64,000 bases of DNA from Legionellales bacterium. Its GTDB lineage: Bacteria > Pseudomonadota > Gammaproteobacteria > UBA1113. The notes beneath the pieces are model-generated. The model had not been told where the DNA came from. It worked only from the letters and a program-made list of their open reading frames with translations, and searched no databases. The stretch spans positions 1 through 64,000 of the forward strand of contig PAPY01000007.1 of the NCBI GenBank assembly GCA_002709565.1, written 5' to 3'. Shown here in pieces: positions 27,219 through 36,099 of this stretch. The translations under genes were made by a program, and so were the position numbers. Position 1 is the first letter of the stretch, and every line of letters begins with the position of its first letter.

Positions 27219-27302
27219 CAGCATATGAAAGAATTGATTTCAAATAATCTCATTAGTGCGGCTGAAGCGGAGAAATACGCGAAGAGTAAGTCGGAATTCT
27301 AA
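27219..27302 (+). pseudogene. Duplicated 3' end of pilT (28 codons including stop)
   Basis: This segment repeats the last 84 bases of pilT at 27028-27111 with seven differences, all synonymous. It encodes the same 27 C-terminal residues and stop. It has no start or upstream coding part. Homology begins abruptly at a CAG codon. It is not a working gene; it looks like the tail left by homologous import of another pilT allele or by a lost integrated element. Confidence 0.93.
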
Positions 27303-27306
27303 AAAG

Positions 27307-27339
27307 CGTTGTCATCCCGAGTTGGGATGACAACGTTTT
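27307..27339. terminator. Bidirectional terminator between the pilT tail and pckA
   Basis: CGTTGTCATCCC at 27307-27318 pairs perfectly with GGGATGACAACG at 27324-27335. A-runs precede and TTTT follows, which suits termination on both strands. It separates the convergent pilT and pckA units. Confidence 0.88.
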
Positions 27340-27350
27340 GTATTATAGAT

Positions 27351-28901
27351 CTAAAGCGGCCCAGCCTTTACAATCTCCGGTGCAACATCAAAGCGCTTGA
27401 AGTTTTCGCGGAACTGCTCACTTAGCTCCATGAGTTTGGCTTCATAGGCCGTACTATCAGACCAGGTCTTAACCGGGTTCAACAATTGGCTATCAACACC
27501 GTTGATGGTTTCAGGTATTGCCAAATTAAAGCCGGGTAGGGTAATAGTATTAGCGTCTTTTAAGGCGCCGGATAAAATAGCCCGGACAATGGCGCGCGTC
27601 GTTGGGATTGAGAAGCGCTCACCGCCTTGGCCATAAGCTCCGCCGGTCCAACCGGTATTCACAAGATATACTTGTGCGCCAGTTTCTTCGATGCGTTTAA
27701 TCAATAATTCAGCATACACTGACGGTGATAGCGGGAAGAATGGTGCGCCGAAACACGTGCTAAATGTTGGCTTGATGCCTTCAGTTTGTCCTACCTCGGT
27801 GCTGCCGACTAATGCGGTATAACCGGATAAGAAATGATAAGCGGCTTGTTCTTTACTGAGTAATGATACCGGTGGTAATACGCCATAGAGATCGCAGGTT
27901 AAGAACAACACGGCATCTGGTTGTCCGCCGCGATTGGCCTCGGCACGCATTTCAATGTGTTCGCGGGGATAGGCGGCACGAGAATTCATGGATAAGGTGC
28001 TGTCGCTGTAATCAGGCGCTTGGTTTTCGTCTAAGACGACATTTTCCATAATTGCCCCATGACGAATGGCATCCCAAATGACGGGTTCCTTTTCTTTGGA
28101 GAGATCAATACATTTTGCGTAACAACCGCCTTCAAAGTTAAAGACGCCTGATTTACCCCAACCATGTTCATCATCACCGATCAAAAAGCGTTCTGGATCG
28201 GCCGACAAGGTGGTTTTACCGGTACCGGATAAACCAAAGAATAATGCTACATCACCTTCCATGCCAATATTAGAGGCACAGTGCATGGGTAGCACATCAA
28301 TATTCGGCAACAAGAAATTCATCACAGTAAACATGGCTTTTTTCATTTCGCCGGCATAGTGAGTACCACAAACAAGAATGCGGCGTTGGCTGAAATTTAA
28401 TATTACAGCTGCTTCACTGTTAGTCCCATCTCGCTCAGGAGATGCATGAAAATCTGGTGCACTGAGAATTGTCCATTCAGGCTTTTGTTTACGATTGTAA
28501 GTATCCGGGCGAATGAATAAGTTACGGGTGAAGAGATTGTGCCAGGCTTTTTGGTTAATGACTTTAACTGGTAGATAGTGCTCACTGTCAGCACCAACTT
28601 CAAGATGTGACACAAAGGTATCTTTGTCCGCAAGGTAGGCTTCGATTTGGTTCCAGAGGGCATCAAAGCGGTCTTGGCTAATGGGTTGGTTGACGTTACC
28701 CCAATCTACTGTGTTGGTGGTCACATCATCCTGGACAATAAAACGGTCTCGAGGAGAGCGGCCGGTACGGGTGCCAGTTGCAACGCTGAGGGCCTGATTA
28801 GTGCTCAAAACCCCCTCATTGCGCTCTAGCGCGTGTTTGATCAATTGCTCCGTCGATAAGTCTGTATACGTCATAGTTTCGGCCTTTGTTTCCGCGTGCA
28901 T
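27351..28901 (-). CDS. pckA: ATP-dependent phosphoenolpyruvate carboxykinase
   Basis: The cytoplasmic enzyme turns oxaloacetate and ATP into PEP and CO2, the entry to gluconeogenesis. The product has 516 residues. Motifs are [14 protein letters not shown] near residue 46, MHCASNIG, the kinase P-loop [16 protein letters not shown] (about 227-242) and [13 protein letters not shown] lies six bases before the ATG at 28901. In E. coli and Pseudomonas pckA is close to hslO; here a 417-residue ATPase gene lies between them. With glutamate catabolism nearby, growth on amino acids is likely. Confidence 0.96.
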   Translation of the reverse strand: MHAETKAETMTYTDLSTEQLIKHALERNEGVLSTNQALSVATGTRTGRSPRDRFIVQDDVTTNTVDWGNVNQPISQDRFDALWNQIEAYLADKDTFVSHLEVGADSEHYLPVKVINQKAWHNLFTRNLFIRPDTYNRKQKPEWTILSAPDFHASPERDGTNSEAAVILNFSQRRILVCGTHYAGEMKKAMFTVMNFLLPNIDVLPMHCASNIGMEGDVALFFGLSGTGKTTLSADPERFLIGDDEHGWGKSGVFNFEGGCYAKCIDLSKEKEPVIWDAIRHGAIMENVVLDENQAPDYSDSTLSMNSRAAYPREHIEMRAEANRGGQPDAVLFLTCDLYGVLPPVSLLSKEQAAYHFLSGYTALVGSTEVGQTEGIKPTFSTCFGAPFFPLSPSVYAELLIKRIEETGAQVYLVNTGWTGGAYGQGGERFSIPTTRAIVRAILSGALKDANTITLPGFNLAIPETINGVDSQLLNPVKTWSDSTAYEAKLMELSEQFRENFKRFDVAPEIVKAGPL

Positions 28902-29090
28902 CTGAATCTCCTAGATTGCAGGAATTTGAAAGGCGTGATGATACCAGGTAAGGGGAAAAATGCCAAAATAAGTCTTGCAGTGCAGACCAATACGGCTATA
29001 CTCCATAGCTCATGATTAAAACCTTTAAATTCAATCTATTAAAGATGTTCTGTGGTTTATATGAACAATTGATGTTTGTTGATTTTAATT

Positions 29091-29120
29091 TATCAATTGA
29101 CAATTGTATATCAATTGATA
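29091..29120. repeat. Inverted repeat upstream of the solitary ATPase at 29159
   Basis: TATCAATTGA at 29091-29100 and TCAATTGATA at 29111-29120 are perfect inverted arms around CAATTGTATA. A further CAATTG lies at 29066-29071, so the palindrome CAATTG occurs four times in 55 bases. The stretch is very AT-rich and ends about 40 bases before the start codon, suiting an operator. Confidence 0.75.
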
Positions 29121-29158
29121 TTATCATGACATTAATAATCAGCTAAAGGTTAATTTTT

Positions 29159-30412
29159 ATGGATTGGGAAGGACTCGGGTTTACTGATAACCCCTTAGAT
29201 ACAGATCCTATCAAACAAAAGACACTTTCTTTGTATGTTGGTCATGAAAATGAAGCAGAAATTTGCTCGAAGGTCTTAGCAAGTAAAAATGTGAACCTCA
29301 TCATTGAGGGAGCAAGGGGCGTTGGTACAACTTCTTTTGCGAATTTGATGCGTTTTGAGGCTCAGGAAAAAAAGTTATATTTTACACCACCTAAAGAGAT
29401 ACGTGTTGAGGCCGGCTGGACAGTTGAAACCTTATTTGCGGCAATTATAGCAAATGTAATCCGCGGGCTAGAATTGGCTTTTTTCAAGAAAATAGAGAAG
29501 AATCAATCATTCCAAGATGCCAAAGCTATATCAAATCGCATAGCAGAAACGTACCGTACTTTTGGTGCACAAGTCGGTGTTTCAGGCTTTGGGGGCGGTA
29601 TTAATTATGGTAAAACCCCTGGGGTTGTTACTCAGCCAGTAATTGTGCCTACAAATGTACTAGGAGAACATTTAGAAGAATTAGCGCAGTTAATTAAATC
29701 GTTAGGTTTTAAACATGGTTTGCTTATTCAACTCAATAATCTGGATATTGGAATAATTCACGAAGAAACACACTTGAGATACCTTTTTAATTCGCTAAGA
29801 GACTATATGCAGACTGATGGGATAAGCTGGATCCTTGTTGGTGACGAGGGGTTACGCTCCTTTATAGCACAGGAAGTCGATAGGTTAGATGATATTGTTA
29901 GTCATGAGGTGGTAATTAAACCATTAAGTCAAGATAATTTTAAAAAACTAATCACTCGCAGGGTTGAGTATTACCGAGTTAACAAAAATGTAGAATTACC
30001 CATTGACTGGGCTGTTATGAGTTACCTGCATAAGCTAACGCATGGGAGATTGCGTTATATTTTTGGACTTCTATCCAGGATGTTGCGTCTTTTGCATGTT
30101 GGTGATCTTGCGGATAAAATCTCGTTAGATACAGCAAAACCTCTCATTGACCGGTTGATTAAAGATAGATTGAAGCAGAAAAATTTGTCTGAGCTTCAAG
30201 AGAACGTTTTGAAAGTGATTGCTCGTAGAGAAAGTTGTTCGGTTTCAGTCATTGCATCTACTACTGGTAAATCTTCATCACAAATTTCCCATGTCCTTAG
30301 AACGTTAGAGGAGCTTCGACTGCTCAAGCGGATAAAGAAAGGCAAAAGTGTTTATGTTTTCCCTATCTTTGATGTTGTGCTTGCTTATGGGAAGAATGGG
30401 TGTGATAGTTGA
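29159..30412 (+). CDS. Solitary AAA/STAND-like ATPase with C-terminal winged helix, altered P-loop
   Basis: The 417-residue protein resembles Orc/Cdc6- or STAND-like ATPases. The expected P-loop reads IIEGARGVGTTSF near residue 47, with Thr where the catalytic Lys normally stands. A Gly-rich segment with GVSGFGGGINYG lies near 140. A Walker B-like LLIQLNNLDIG is near 185 and lacks the acidic pair, and a sensor-like WILVGDEGLR is near 222. The C-terminal 70 residues form a winged helix (CSVSVIASTTGKSSSQISHV). It may bind DNA without normal ATP hydrolysis. The gene is visibly AT-richer than its flanks and separates pckA from hslO. Confidence 0.75.
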   Translation: MDWEGLGFTDNPLDTDPIKQKTLSLYVGHENEAEICSKVLASKNVNLIIEGARGVGTTSFANLMRFEAQEKKLYFTPPKEIRVEAGWTVETLFAAIIANVIRGLELAFFKKIEKNQSFQDAKAISNRIAETYRTFGAQVGVSGFGGGINYGKTPGVVTQPVIVPTNVLGEHLEELAQLIKSLGFKHGLLIQLNNLDIGIIHEETHLRYLFNSLRDYMQTDGISWILVGDEGLRSFIAQEVDRLDDIVSHEVVIKPLSQDNFKKLITRRVEYYRVNKNVELPIDWAVMSYLHKLTHGRLRYIFGLLSRMLRLLHVGDLADKISLDTAKPLIDRLIKDRLKQKNLSELQENVLKVIARRESCSVSVIASTTGKSSSQISHVLRTLEELRLLKRIKKGKSVYVFPIFDVVLAYGKNGCDS

Positions 30413-30550
30413 GTTTCATCTGTGGCTTTGAAATAAATTGGGAGAAATAAGGAAGTTGTGGAAGATATGCTAGACGAGGCCATTAGAAAAGAACATAAAT
30501 ATTTTTCTCAAAACTGGACTCTTTTTGCCAATCTGCTAACATCGCGCCCC

Positions 30551-31429
30551 ATGACGATAACTGAAAATGACACGCTACAACGTTTTTTGTTCGAAAACCG
30601 CGGTATACGGGGGGAGTTGGTCCACTTGGCAGCGGCATATCGGGCAATTGGTGACCACCACCCTTACCCGAAACGGGTTCATCAACTTCTAGGCCAAGCC
30701 TTGGCGGGTACGGCGCTTTTGAGTGCCACCCTAAAATTTGAGGGTTCCTTAATCCTGCAATCCCAAGGGGATGGGCCGGTGACGCTGTTGGTGGCCCAAT
30801 GCAATCACCACTTCCATTTGCGCGGCTTAGCGAAATGGCAACACAATGCGGATTTTAGCGATGCAGAGCTGGAGGGCTTATTGGGCAAAGGTCAGCTGGG
30901 TATCACTATCATTCCTGATAACAGCGCGGAGCGCTATCAAGGTATTGTGACTCTGGACAAAGCGGAATTGAGTCATTGCTTAGAAGATTATTTCCAGCAG
31001 TCTGAGCAATTGCCAACGTTAATATTGTTAACAGCAGATGACACTCGGGCGGCGGGACTGTTGATTCAGCAAATGCCCGATGATGATCACTTTGCTGAGG
31101 ATTATTGGCAGCATGTGTTGACACTGGCAAAATCACTGACCGTAGATGAGTTACTCAATTTAGATAATCAAACCATTTTACATCGATTATTTCATGAAGA
31201 AGATATTCGTTTGTTCTCAGCGGAGCCAGTGTGCTTTCGTTGTCGTTGTAGTACCGAAAAAATGGAAAAGGCAGTTGTTTCTTTCGGTAAAGATGAGGCT
31301 CAGGATATTCTTAAGACCCATAACCACGTTGTCGTCAATTGTGAGTTCTGTAATCGCCACTATGAGTTTGATAAAGTGGATGTGGAACGAATTTTTCGAG
31401 GGAATCAGGCCTCTGGCGCAAGCACTTAA
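30551..31429 (+). CDS. hslO: Hsp33 redox-regulated chaperone
   Basis: Hsp33 is a cytoplasmic holdase switched on by oxidation. The C-terminal zinc-binding redox switch is present as CRC near residue 240 and CEFC near 272, matching C-x-C and C-x2-C. The N-terminal fold starts with LQRFLFENRGIRGELV. I begin at the ATG at 30551, giving 292 residues as in E. coli. An in-frame extension to GTG 30458 would add 31 residues with no family counterpart. No good ribosome-binding site precedes 30551, so the start is uncertain. Confidence 0.92.
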   Translation: MTITENDTLQRFLFENRGIRGELVHLAAAYRAIGDHHPYPKRVHQLLGQALAGTALLSATLKFEGSLILQSQGDGPVTLLVAQCNHHFHLRGLAKWQHNADFSDAELEGLLGKGQLGITIIPDNSAERYQGIVTLDKAELSHCLEDYFQQSEQLPTLILLTADDTRAAGLLIQQMPDDDHFAEDYWQHVLTLAKSLTVDELLNLDNQTILHRLFHEEDIRLFSAEPVCFRCRCSTEKMEKAVVSFGKDEAQDILKTHNHVVVNCEFCNRHYEFDKVDVERIFRGNQASGAST

Positions 31430-31484
31430 GGCTTGCTTAACTGGGAATTTGCGCTTCTTCCACAGAGCACTAATACTTAAACGT

Positions 31485-32054
31485 ATGAATGATATGCAAG
31501 CAGAACTACAAAATCACTTTTTGGTGGCCATGCCGAGTTTGTTGGACGTAAACTTCTCCCAGGCGGTGATCTACCTCTGTGCCTACAATGAAGAAGGTGC
31601 AATGGGCATTATTATCAATCGACCTATCTTGGACATTAATCTCGGCGAAGTACTGGGACAAATGCGTATTGATACCAAACTGGATGATATACGTAGCTCA
31701 CCAGTATTGCTGGGTGGTCCCGTACAACCGGAACGGGGTTTTATCATTCATCGTCCCAACACCGAATGGCAATCCACCTTAATGGCAGGAGATGATATTG
31801 GTGTGACATCGTCGCAAGATATTCTTGAAGCGATGGCAGTGGGGGAAGGGCCTGATGATGCCGTTGTTATTTTGGGTTATGCCGGTTGGGGCCCTGATCA
31901 ATTAGAAAAAGAAATCAGCGATAACTTTTGGTTAACGGCACCTGCGGATCATGATATTCTCTTCAACGTACCGTTTGAAGAACGTTGGCGCGCAGCGGCC
32001 AGTAGTGTCGGCGTCGACCTGACAAAATTATCCAGTGATGTTGGCCATGCCTGA
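31485..32054 (+). CDS. yqgE: YqgE/AlgH family protein
   Basis: This roughly 189-residue cytoplasmic protein belongs to the YqgE/AlgH family, of unknown biochemical role. The conserved start NHFLVAMPSLLDVNFSQAVIYLC and the block GAMGIIINRP are clear. PVLLGGPVQPERGFIIH follows near residue 75. Two ATGs (31485 and 31494) are possible starts, both with weak ribosome-binding sites. The ruvX gene overlaps its end, the same order as in E. coli and Pseudomonas. Confidence 0.93.
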   Translation: MNDMQAELQNHFLVAMPSLLDVNFSQAVIYLCAYNEEGAMGIIINRPILDINLGEVLGQMRIDTKLDDIRSSPVLLGGPVQPERGFIIHRPNTEWQSTLMAGDDIGVTSSQDILEAMAVGEGPDDAVVILGYAGWGPDQLEKEISDNFWLTAPADHDILFNVPFEERWRAAASSVGVDLTKLSSDVGHA

Positions 32055-32511
32055 ACAACCTCAAGCTTTTGAATGCGACCCACCCCATGCCATTGATGGG
32101 GTGTTGATAGGATTTGATTTTGGTTTGCGCCGCATTGGTATTGCTGTCGGACAGTCACTGACAAAAACCGCCTCACCCCTGACGATGCTATTAGCCAATG
32201 ATGGTGAACCCCAATGGCAAGCGGTAGCGGAGATTATCAATGAATGGCGGCCCAATGCTTTAGTCGTCGGGATCCCCCTTAACATGGATGGCACTGAACA
32301 ACCCATTACGCGTAAAGCCCGGGCTTTTGCCGGTCAACTCAAACAGCAATTTAAACTACCGGTCTTTGGGGTAGATGAACGCCTAACCTCATTTGAAGCA
32401 AGGCAACGGTTATTCGATGCCGGTGGCTATAAAGCGGTCCAGAAGAACCAAATCGACAGCCTTGCAGCCAGTCTTATCCTTGAGGGCTGGATGCAAGAGC
32501 ATTGCTTGTGA
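32047..32511 (+). CDS. ruvX: RuvX/YqgF Holliday-junction-resolvase-like protein
   Basis: This RNase H-fold nuclease acts in 16S rRNA 5' maturation and possibly in recombination. The motifs are IGFDFGLRRIGIAVGQ near residue 20, ALVVGIPLNMDGTEQ near 75 and VDERLTSFEA near 108, holding the catalytic acids. The ATG at 32047 overlaps the yqgE stop and gives 154 residues; ATG 32038 is an alternative. The next gene in Pseudomonas would be pyrR; here an unrelated reverse-strand gene follows and then pyrB. Confidence 0.93.
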   Translation: MPEQPQAFECDPPHAIDGVLIGFDFGLRRIGIAVGQSLTKTASPLTMLLANDGEPQWQAVAEIINEWRPNALVVGIPLNMDGTEQPITRKARAFAGQLKQQFKLPVFGVDERLTSFEARQRLFDAGGYKAVQKNQIDSLAASLILEGWMQEHCL

Positions 32512-32519
32512 GTGTGTGC

Positions 32520-32930
32520 TTAACCGCAGTTTTTCAAACGAAATGATGACGTCGACCTAAACGAGCCATCACTCTCATGCTCTGTGCCGTCGCCAGACTC
32601 TGTTTGTTCAGGTGCTTGTATTATGGCTGGAGCTCGTCGCAGAGGCGGCGTATCAGGGCTAGCAGCACAATCGCCATAATCGTCATCCTCAATTTCTTGG
32701 GTTGGGTCTTGTGAATCAAAGCTACTTAGAGAAGATCCGTCGTCTTCTGAATTCCGTTGTATTGTCGGAGGAACGCGACGTTCTATTAGCCACGGATCTT
32801 CAAATTCTGCGGGCAAGGATAAGCTGTCACCAGGAACCAGTCCACATCGAAGGGCCATGGTGTAGCTATTATAAGTTGCAGCTCTTCTCATGGGGCTGGG
32901 CGATCGGGGATTGTTTATGGTTTTTTTCAT
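32520..32930 (-). CDS. Hypothetical Ser/acidic low-complexity protein in the pyrR position
   Basis: The 136-residue product has a good ribosome-binding site, AGGAG seven bases before the ATG at 32930. It is largely disordered. The basic N-terminus contains RSPSPMRR, a middle block reads DSLSLPAEFEDPWLIERRVPP, and the tail is rich in Ser, Asp and Glu. The layout recalls the protein at 5743-6141, with an SPM element near the start, a short LFLP/LSLP-type block and an acidic Ser-rich end, so the two may be distant paralogues. No domain is recognised; an exported effector is possible. It lies against the direction of the surrounding operon. Confidence 0.62.
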   Translation of the reverse strand: MKKTINNPRSPSPMRRAATYNSYTMALRCGLVPGDSLSLPAEFEDPWLIERRVPPTIQRNSEDDGSSLSSFDSQDPTQEIEDDDYGDCAASPDTPPLRRAPAIIQAPEQTESGDGTEHESDGSFRSTSSFRLKNCG

Positions 32931-33081
32931 TGTAGTGCTCCTATTATGTGGGCAGGAGAAGCGATCATACTCCGGTAGGATGGAGAATACTACCCGATGC
33001 TGTAGGGAGCCACCGGGGATGGCTGTAATTAGGGCTGTAAAGCTGCTACTATCAGCCTATTTACAGCAAAAGTAACGGCAA

Positions 33082-34038
33082 ATGACCAGTGCACCGATAC
33101 AACTAGACCAAGAGGGGCGTTTACGTCATTTTTTAACCATTGATGGCTTACCCAAGTCTATACTCGAGGCTATTCTCTCCCGGGCCCAGTCGCTGTTGGG
33201 GGCAGCCAAAGGCGAAGATGCTCAGCCACTGCTTAAGGGGCGCACGGTTGCGAATTTGTTTTTTGAGCCCAGTACCCGGACCCGAACATCGTTTGAGTTA
33301 GCGGCAAAACGCTTATCAGCGGAAGTTTTGAACTTAGATATTGCTACCTCTGCCACCAAAAAGGGCGAGACGCTGCTGGATACTGTACGCAATATCCAAG
33401 CTATGCAAGTGGATATGTTTGTGATTCGCCACAAGGCTAGCGGGGCACCGGATTTCGTTGCTCGTCATATCCATGACAATATTGCTGTCTTAAATGCAGG
33501 TGATGGCGCTCACAGCCACCCTACCCAGGCGATGTTGGATATGTTTACCATTCAACGGCATAAACAACAGTTTGAGCCGTTAACCGTTGCTATCGTTGGC
33601 GATGTATTGCATTCACGGGTGGCGCGCTCGCAAATTCATGCCTTAAATATTTTAGGGGTCACGCAAACGCGGGTTGTGGCACCGAAAACATTGCTACCAG
33701 CGGACATAGAGAGCTTAGGGGTTAAGGTGTTCCATGATTTGGCCGAAGGGCTTGATGGTGTTGATGTGATTATCATGTTGCGCCTACAACATGAGCGCAT
33801 GAAATCAGGCTTGATTCCCAGTGAGAAAGAATACTTCTACACCTATGGTTTGACAGAGGAACGTCTACAAACGGCAAAGCCTGACGTATTAATTATGCAT
33901 CCTGGTCCTATTAATCGAGGTGTTGAAATTGCCTCAAGTGTTGCCGATGGCCCACAGTCAGTGATACTACACCAAGTCGAATATGGCATTGCTGTGCGCA
34001 TGGCAGTGATGTCAATGATAGTAGGGGATAGTCAATGA
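33082..34038 (+). CDS. pyrB: Aspartate carbamoyltransferase catalytic subunit
   Basis: The enzyme joins carbamoyl phosphate and aspartate in pyrimidine synthesis. The carbamoyl-phosphate loop is [15 protein letters not shown] near residue 55. [14 protein letters not shown] near 135 and [11 protein letters not shown] near 273 are further signature blocks. The product has 318 residues. The stop overlaps pyrX by ATGA, as in Pseudomonas, where PyrB needs the inactive dihydroorotase for assembly. No pyrI regulatory gene is seen. Confidence 0.96.
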   Translation: MTSAPIQLDQEGRLRHFLTIDGLPKSILEAILSRAQSLLGAAKGEDAQPLLKGRTVANLFFEPSTRTRTSFELAAKRLSAEVLNLDIATSATKKGETLLDTVRNIQAMQVDMFVIRHKASGAPDFVARHIHDNIAVLNAGDGAHSHPTQAMLDMFTIQRHKQQFEPLTVAIVGDVLHSRVARSQIHALNILGVTQTRVVAPKTLLPADIESLGVKVFHDLAEGLDGVDVIIMLRLQHERMKSGLIPSEKEYFYTYGLTEERLQTAKPDVLIMHPGPINRGVEIASSVADGPQSVILHQVEYGIAVRMAVMSMIVGDSQ

Positions 34039-35318
34039 CAAAGATCCTCATCAACAATGGCTTAGTGGTTTGCCCCAAAAGTGATATTGAGCATTGTACT
34101 AATGTCTATATTGCCGATGGCAAGATTGTTGCAGTGGCGGATGAATTAGCCGACTTTAGTGCCGATCATACGATTGATGCAACGGATATGATCGTTAGCC
34201 CGGGGCTTATTGATTTGTGTGCCGATTTGCGTGAGCCTGGTTTTACCTATAAGGCAACCATCGCCAGTGAAACTAGCGCTGCAGCCCAGGGCGGTATTAC
34301 CCAAGTATGTTGTACCCCGATGACCAATCCGGTGATTGATAATTCTTCGGTAGTAGAGCAAATTCTACAACGGGCAAAAACCGCAGGTCAGGCTAAGGTG
34401 CTGCCCATTGCGGCATTAACCCAAGGCCTTGAAGGCAAGTATCTCAGTAGTATGGCATCACTCAAACAAGCGGGTTGTGTGGCGGTGAGTAATGGTCGTA
34501 ATGATATTGTGCATACTAATGTATTACGCAATGCATTTGCCTATGCCGCAACCCAAGACTTGCTAGTGATACTGCAACCTGAAGATGTTTATCTTAGCCA
34601 AAATGGTTTTGCTCACGAAGGTAAAGTCAGTACGCGTTTGGGTATTCCTGGGATCCCGAGTTGTGCGGAAACTATAGCGGTGGCACGTGCTATTGAATTG
34701 GTCAAACAAACGGGTGTGCATTGTCATTTCAGTAAACTATCCACCAGTGGTGCAGTCGATTTAATTCATCAGGCAAAGCAGGCAGGTTTACCCGTTACAG
34801 CAGATGTTTCCATTAACCATTTGCATCTGAGTGACATTGATATCAGTGATTTTTCACCCCTATGTTATGTGCAACCGCCCTTACGCAGCAGTCAGGATCA
34901 AACCGCCCTACTGCGGGGACTACAAAGTGGCATCATTGACGCTATATGCTCCGATCATCAGCCCCATGAGCTGGATGCCAAGCTTGCCCCATTTAGCGAA
35001 GCAGAGCCCGGAATTTCTGGCCTTGATACACTGTTGGCCCTGGTATGGCGCCTGCAGGATACCCAGCAATTATCCCTCAGCCAGGCCATTGCCAGCCTCA
35101 CCGCCAAACCGGCCGCAATACTGGGCATTGAGGCGGGCTGCTTGAGTCCTAATACAACTGCGGATATTTGTATTATCGACCCCCACAATCACTGGGTGGT
35201 TGCTTCTGAGACCCTCGCCAGCAAAGGCAAAAATACCCCCTTTATGGGCTGGGAAATGCCGGCCAGAGTGGCTTATACTCTAGTAGACGGGGAAATTATT
35301 TGGCAATCGAATGTCTGA
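34035..35318 (+). CDS. pyrX: Dihydroorotase-like protein lacking the HxH zinc ligands (PyrX/PyrC')
   Basis: The 427-residue amidohydrolase-fold protein is homologous to dihydroorotase. Where active enzymes have D-x-H-x-H-LREPG it reads [10 protein letters not shown] near residues 59-68, so both zinc-binding histidines are absent. The later CSDHQPH retains part of the metal-site motif. This is the pattern of non-catalytic PyrC' proteins of Pseudomonas, which are structural partners of aspartate carbamoyltransferase. The 4-base overlap with pyrB supports that. An active pyrC must lie elsewhere. Confidence 0.92.
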   Translation: MTKILINNGLVVCPKSDIEHCTNVYIADGKIVAVADELADFSADHTIDATDMIVSPGLIDLCADLREPGFTYKATIASETSAAAQGGITQVCCTPMTNPVIDNSSVVEQILQRAKTAGQAKVLPIAALTQGLEGKYLSSMASLKQAGCVAVSNGRNDIVHTNVLRNAFAYAATQDLLVILQPEDVYLSQNGFAHEGKVSTRLGIPGIPSCAETIAVARAIELVKQTGVHCHFSKLSTSGAVDLIHQAKQAGLPVTADVSINHLHLSDIDISDFSPLCYVQPPLRSSQDQTALLRGLQSGIIDAICSDHQPHELDAKLAPFSEAEPGISGLDTLLALVWRLQDTQQLSLSQAIASLTAKPAAILGIEAGCLSPNTTADICIIDPHNHWVVASETLASKGKNTPFMGWEMPARVAYTLVDGEIIWQSNV

Positions 35319-36063
35319 CAAGCAACACATTGAATTCGACGAATTTGTGAAAGTCACTGCCCGGGAACGTTTTCCCGGCAATTACTATATCCTGCGCTTA
35401 CAATCACCTGCACTTGCTCAATCGGTACAGCCGGGACAAATGTTATTAATTCAGCAATTCGTTGAAGAGGCAGGGGTTGCATTGGTGATCGCAGTGATGC
35501 GTCGCTCAGCAGAACTAGGTTGGGTCGAAATTTCATTTCATGAAGAAGGGCCAGAGACCCATTGGCTAACCGAAGTCCAAACCAACGACTACGTTAAAAT
35601 TACCGGCATTGAAGGTGCGCCGTTCTTGTTGCAGAAATCAATAAAGCGCTTATTGTTATTGGGCCAAGGTAACGGCATCGGCAATATTTTCTTTTTGGCC
35701 GATCAATTGCATAGTTTAAGACCTAGTCAGCCTATGTTAGTGATGTTAGGGTTCAACGGGCAATTACCGTTCCAACCGCGACCATCAAATATTTTAATCA
35801 ATAATGTCCCACCTCAATACATTGCAACCATGCCCTTATTTGAGAATCGCCAAATCCCCACACGCTTAGCCATGAAAATTTTTCAGCCGGGATGTTTTGA
35901 AGGGTCAGTAACCGCTTTCGCTGAGACTTGGTTAGATGCCTACGACAAGGCAATTGCCCGTGAAGTGGATGTGATTGCTTCAGGACCTGCTGAACTTTGC
36001 CAGGCAGTTGAAGCGCTCGGGGAAAAGTATTCATTGTCTTGGCAGACGCGAGAAACGATGTAG
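35311..36063 (+). CDS. Ferredoxin-reductase-like protein related to PyrK, without Fe-S cysteines
   Basis: The 250-residue protein has the FNR layout: a beta-barrel with SVQPGQMLLIQQF (about residue 38) and a nucleotide-binding half with LLLLGQGNGIGNIFFLADQL (about 112-132). It aligns in layout with the PyrK electron-transfer subunit of dihydroorotate dehydrogenase. The C-terminal region lacks the four-cysteine [2Fe-2S] cluster of PyrK. It overlaps pyrX by 8 bases and so belongs to the pyrimidine operon. Electron transfer to or from a pyrimidine enzyme is plausible but unproved. Confidence 0.75.
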   Translation: MSDKQHIEFDEFVKVTARERFPGNYYILRLQSPALAQSVQPGQMLLIQQFVEEAGVALVIAVMRRSAELGWVEISFHEEGPETHWLTEVQTNDYVKITGIEGAPFLLQKSIKRLLLLGQGNGIGNIFFLADQLHSLRPSQPMLVMLGFNGQLPFQPRPSNILINNVPPQYIATMPLFENRQIPTRLAMKIFQPGCFEGSVTAFAETWLDAYDKAIAREVDVIASGPAELCQAVEALGEKYSLSWQTRETM

Positions 36064-36066
36064 GAA

Positions 36067-36093
36067 TGCTGTGCTGCTGACGACAGCACAGCA
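36067..36093. terminator. Hairpin between convergent genes
   Basis: TGCTGTGCTG at 36067-36076 pairs perfectly with CAGCACAGCA at 36084-36093 across a seven-base loop. It lies between the pyr operon and the reverse-strand beta-barrel gene. There is no T-run, so efficiency is uncertain. Confidence 0.65.
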
Positions 36094-36099
36094 CTATGA

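Noticed and set aside
31194-31484. Long N-terminal extension of YqgE
   Set aside because: It overlaps hslO in another frame and adds 97 residues absent from the family.
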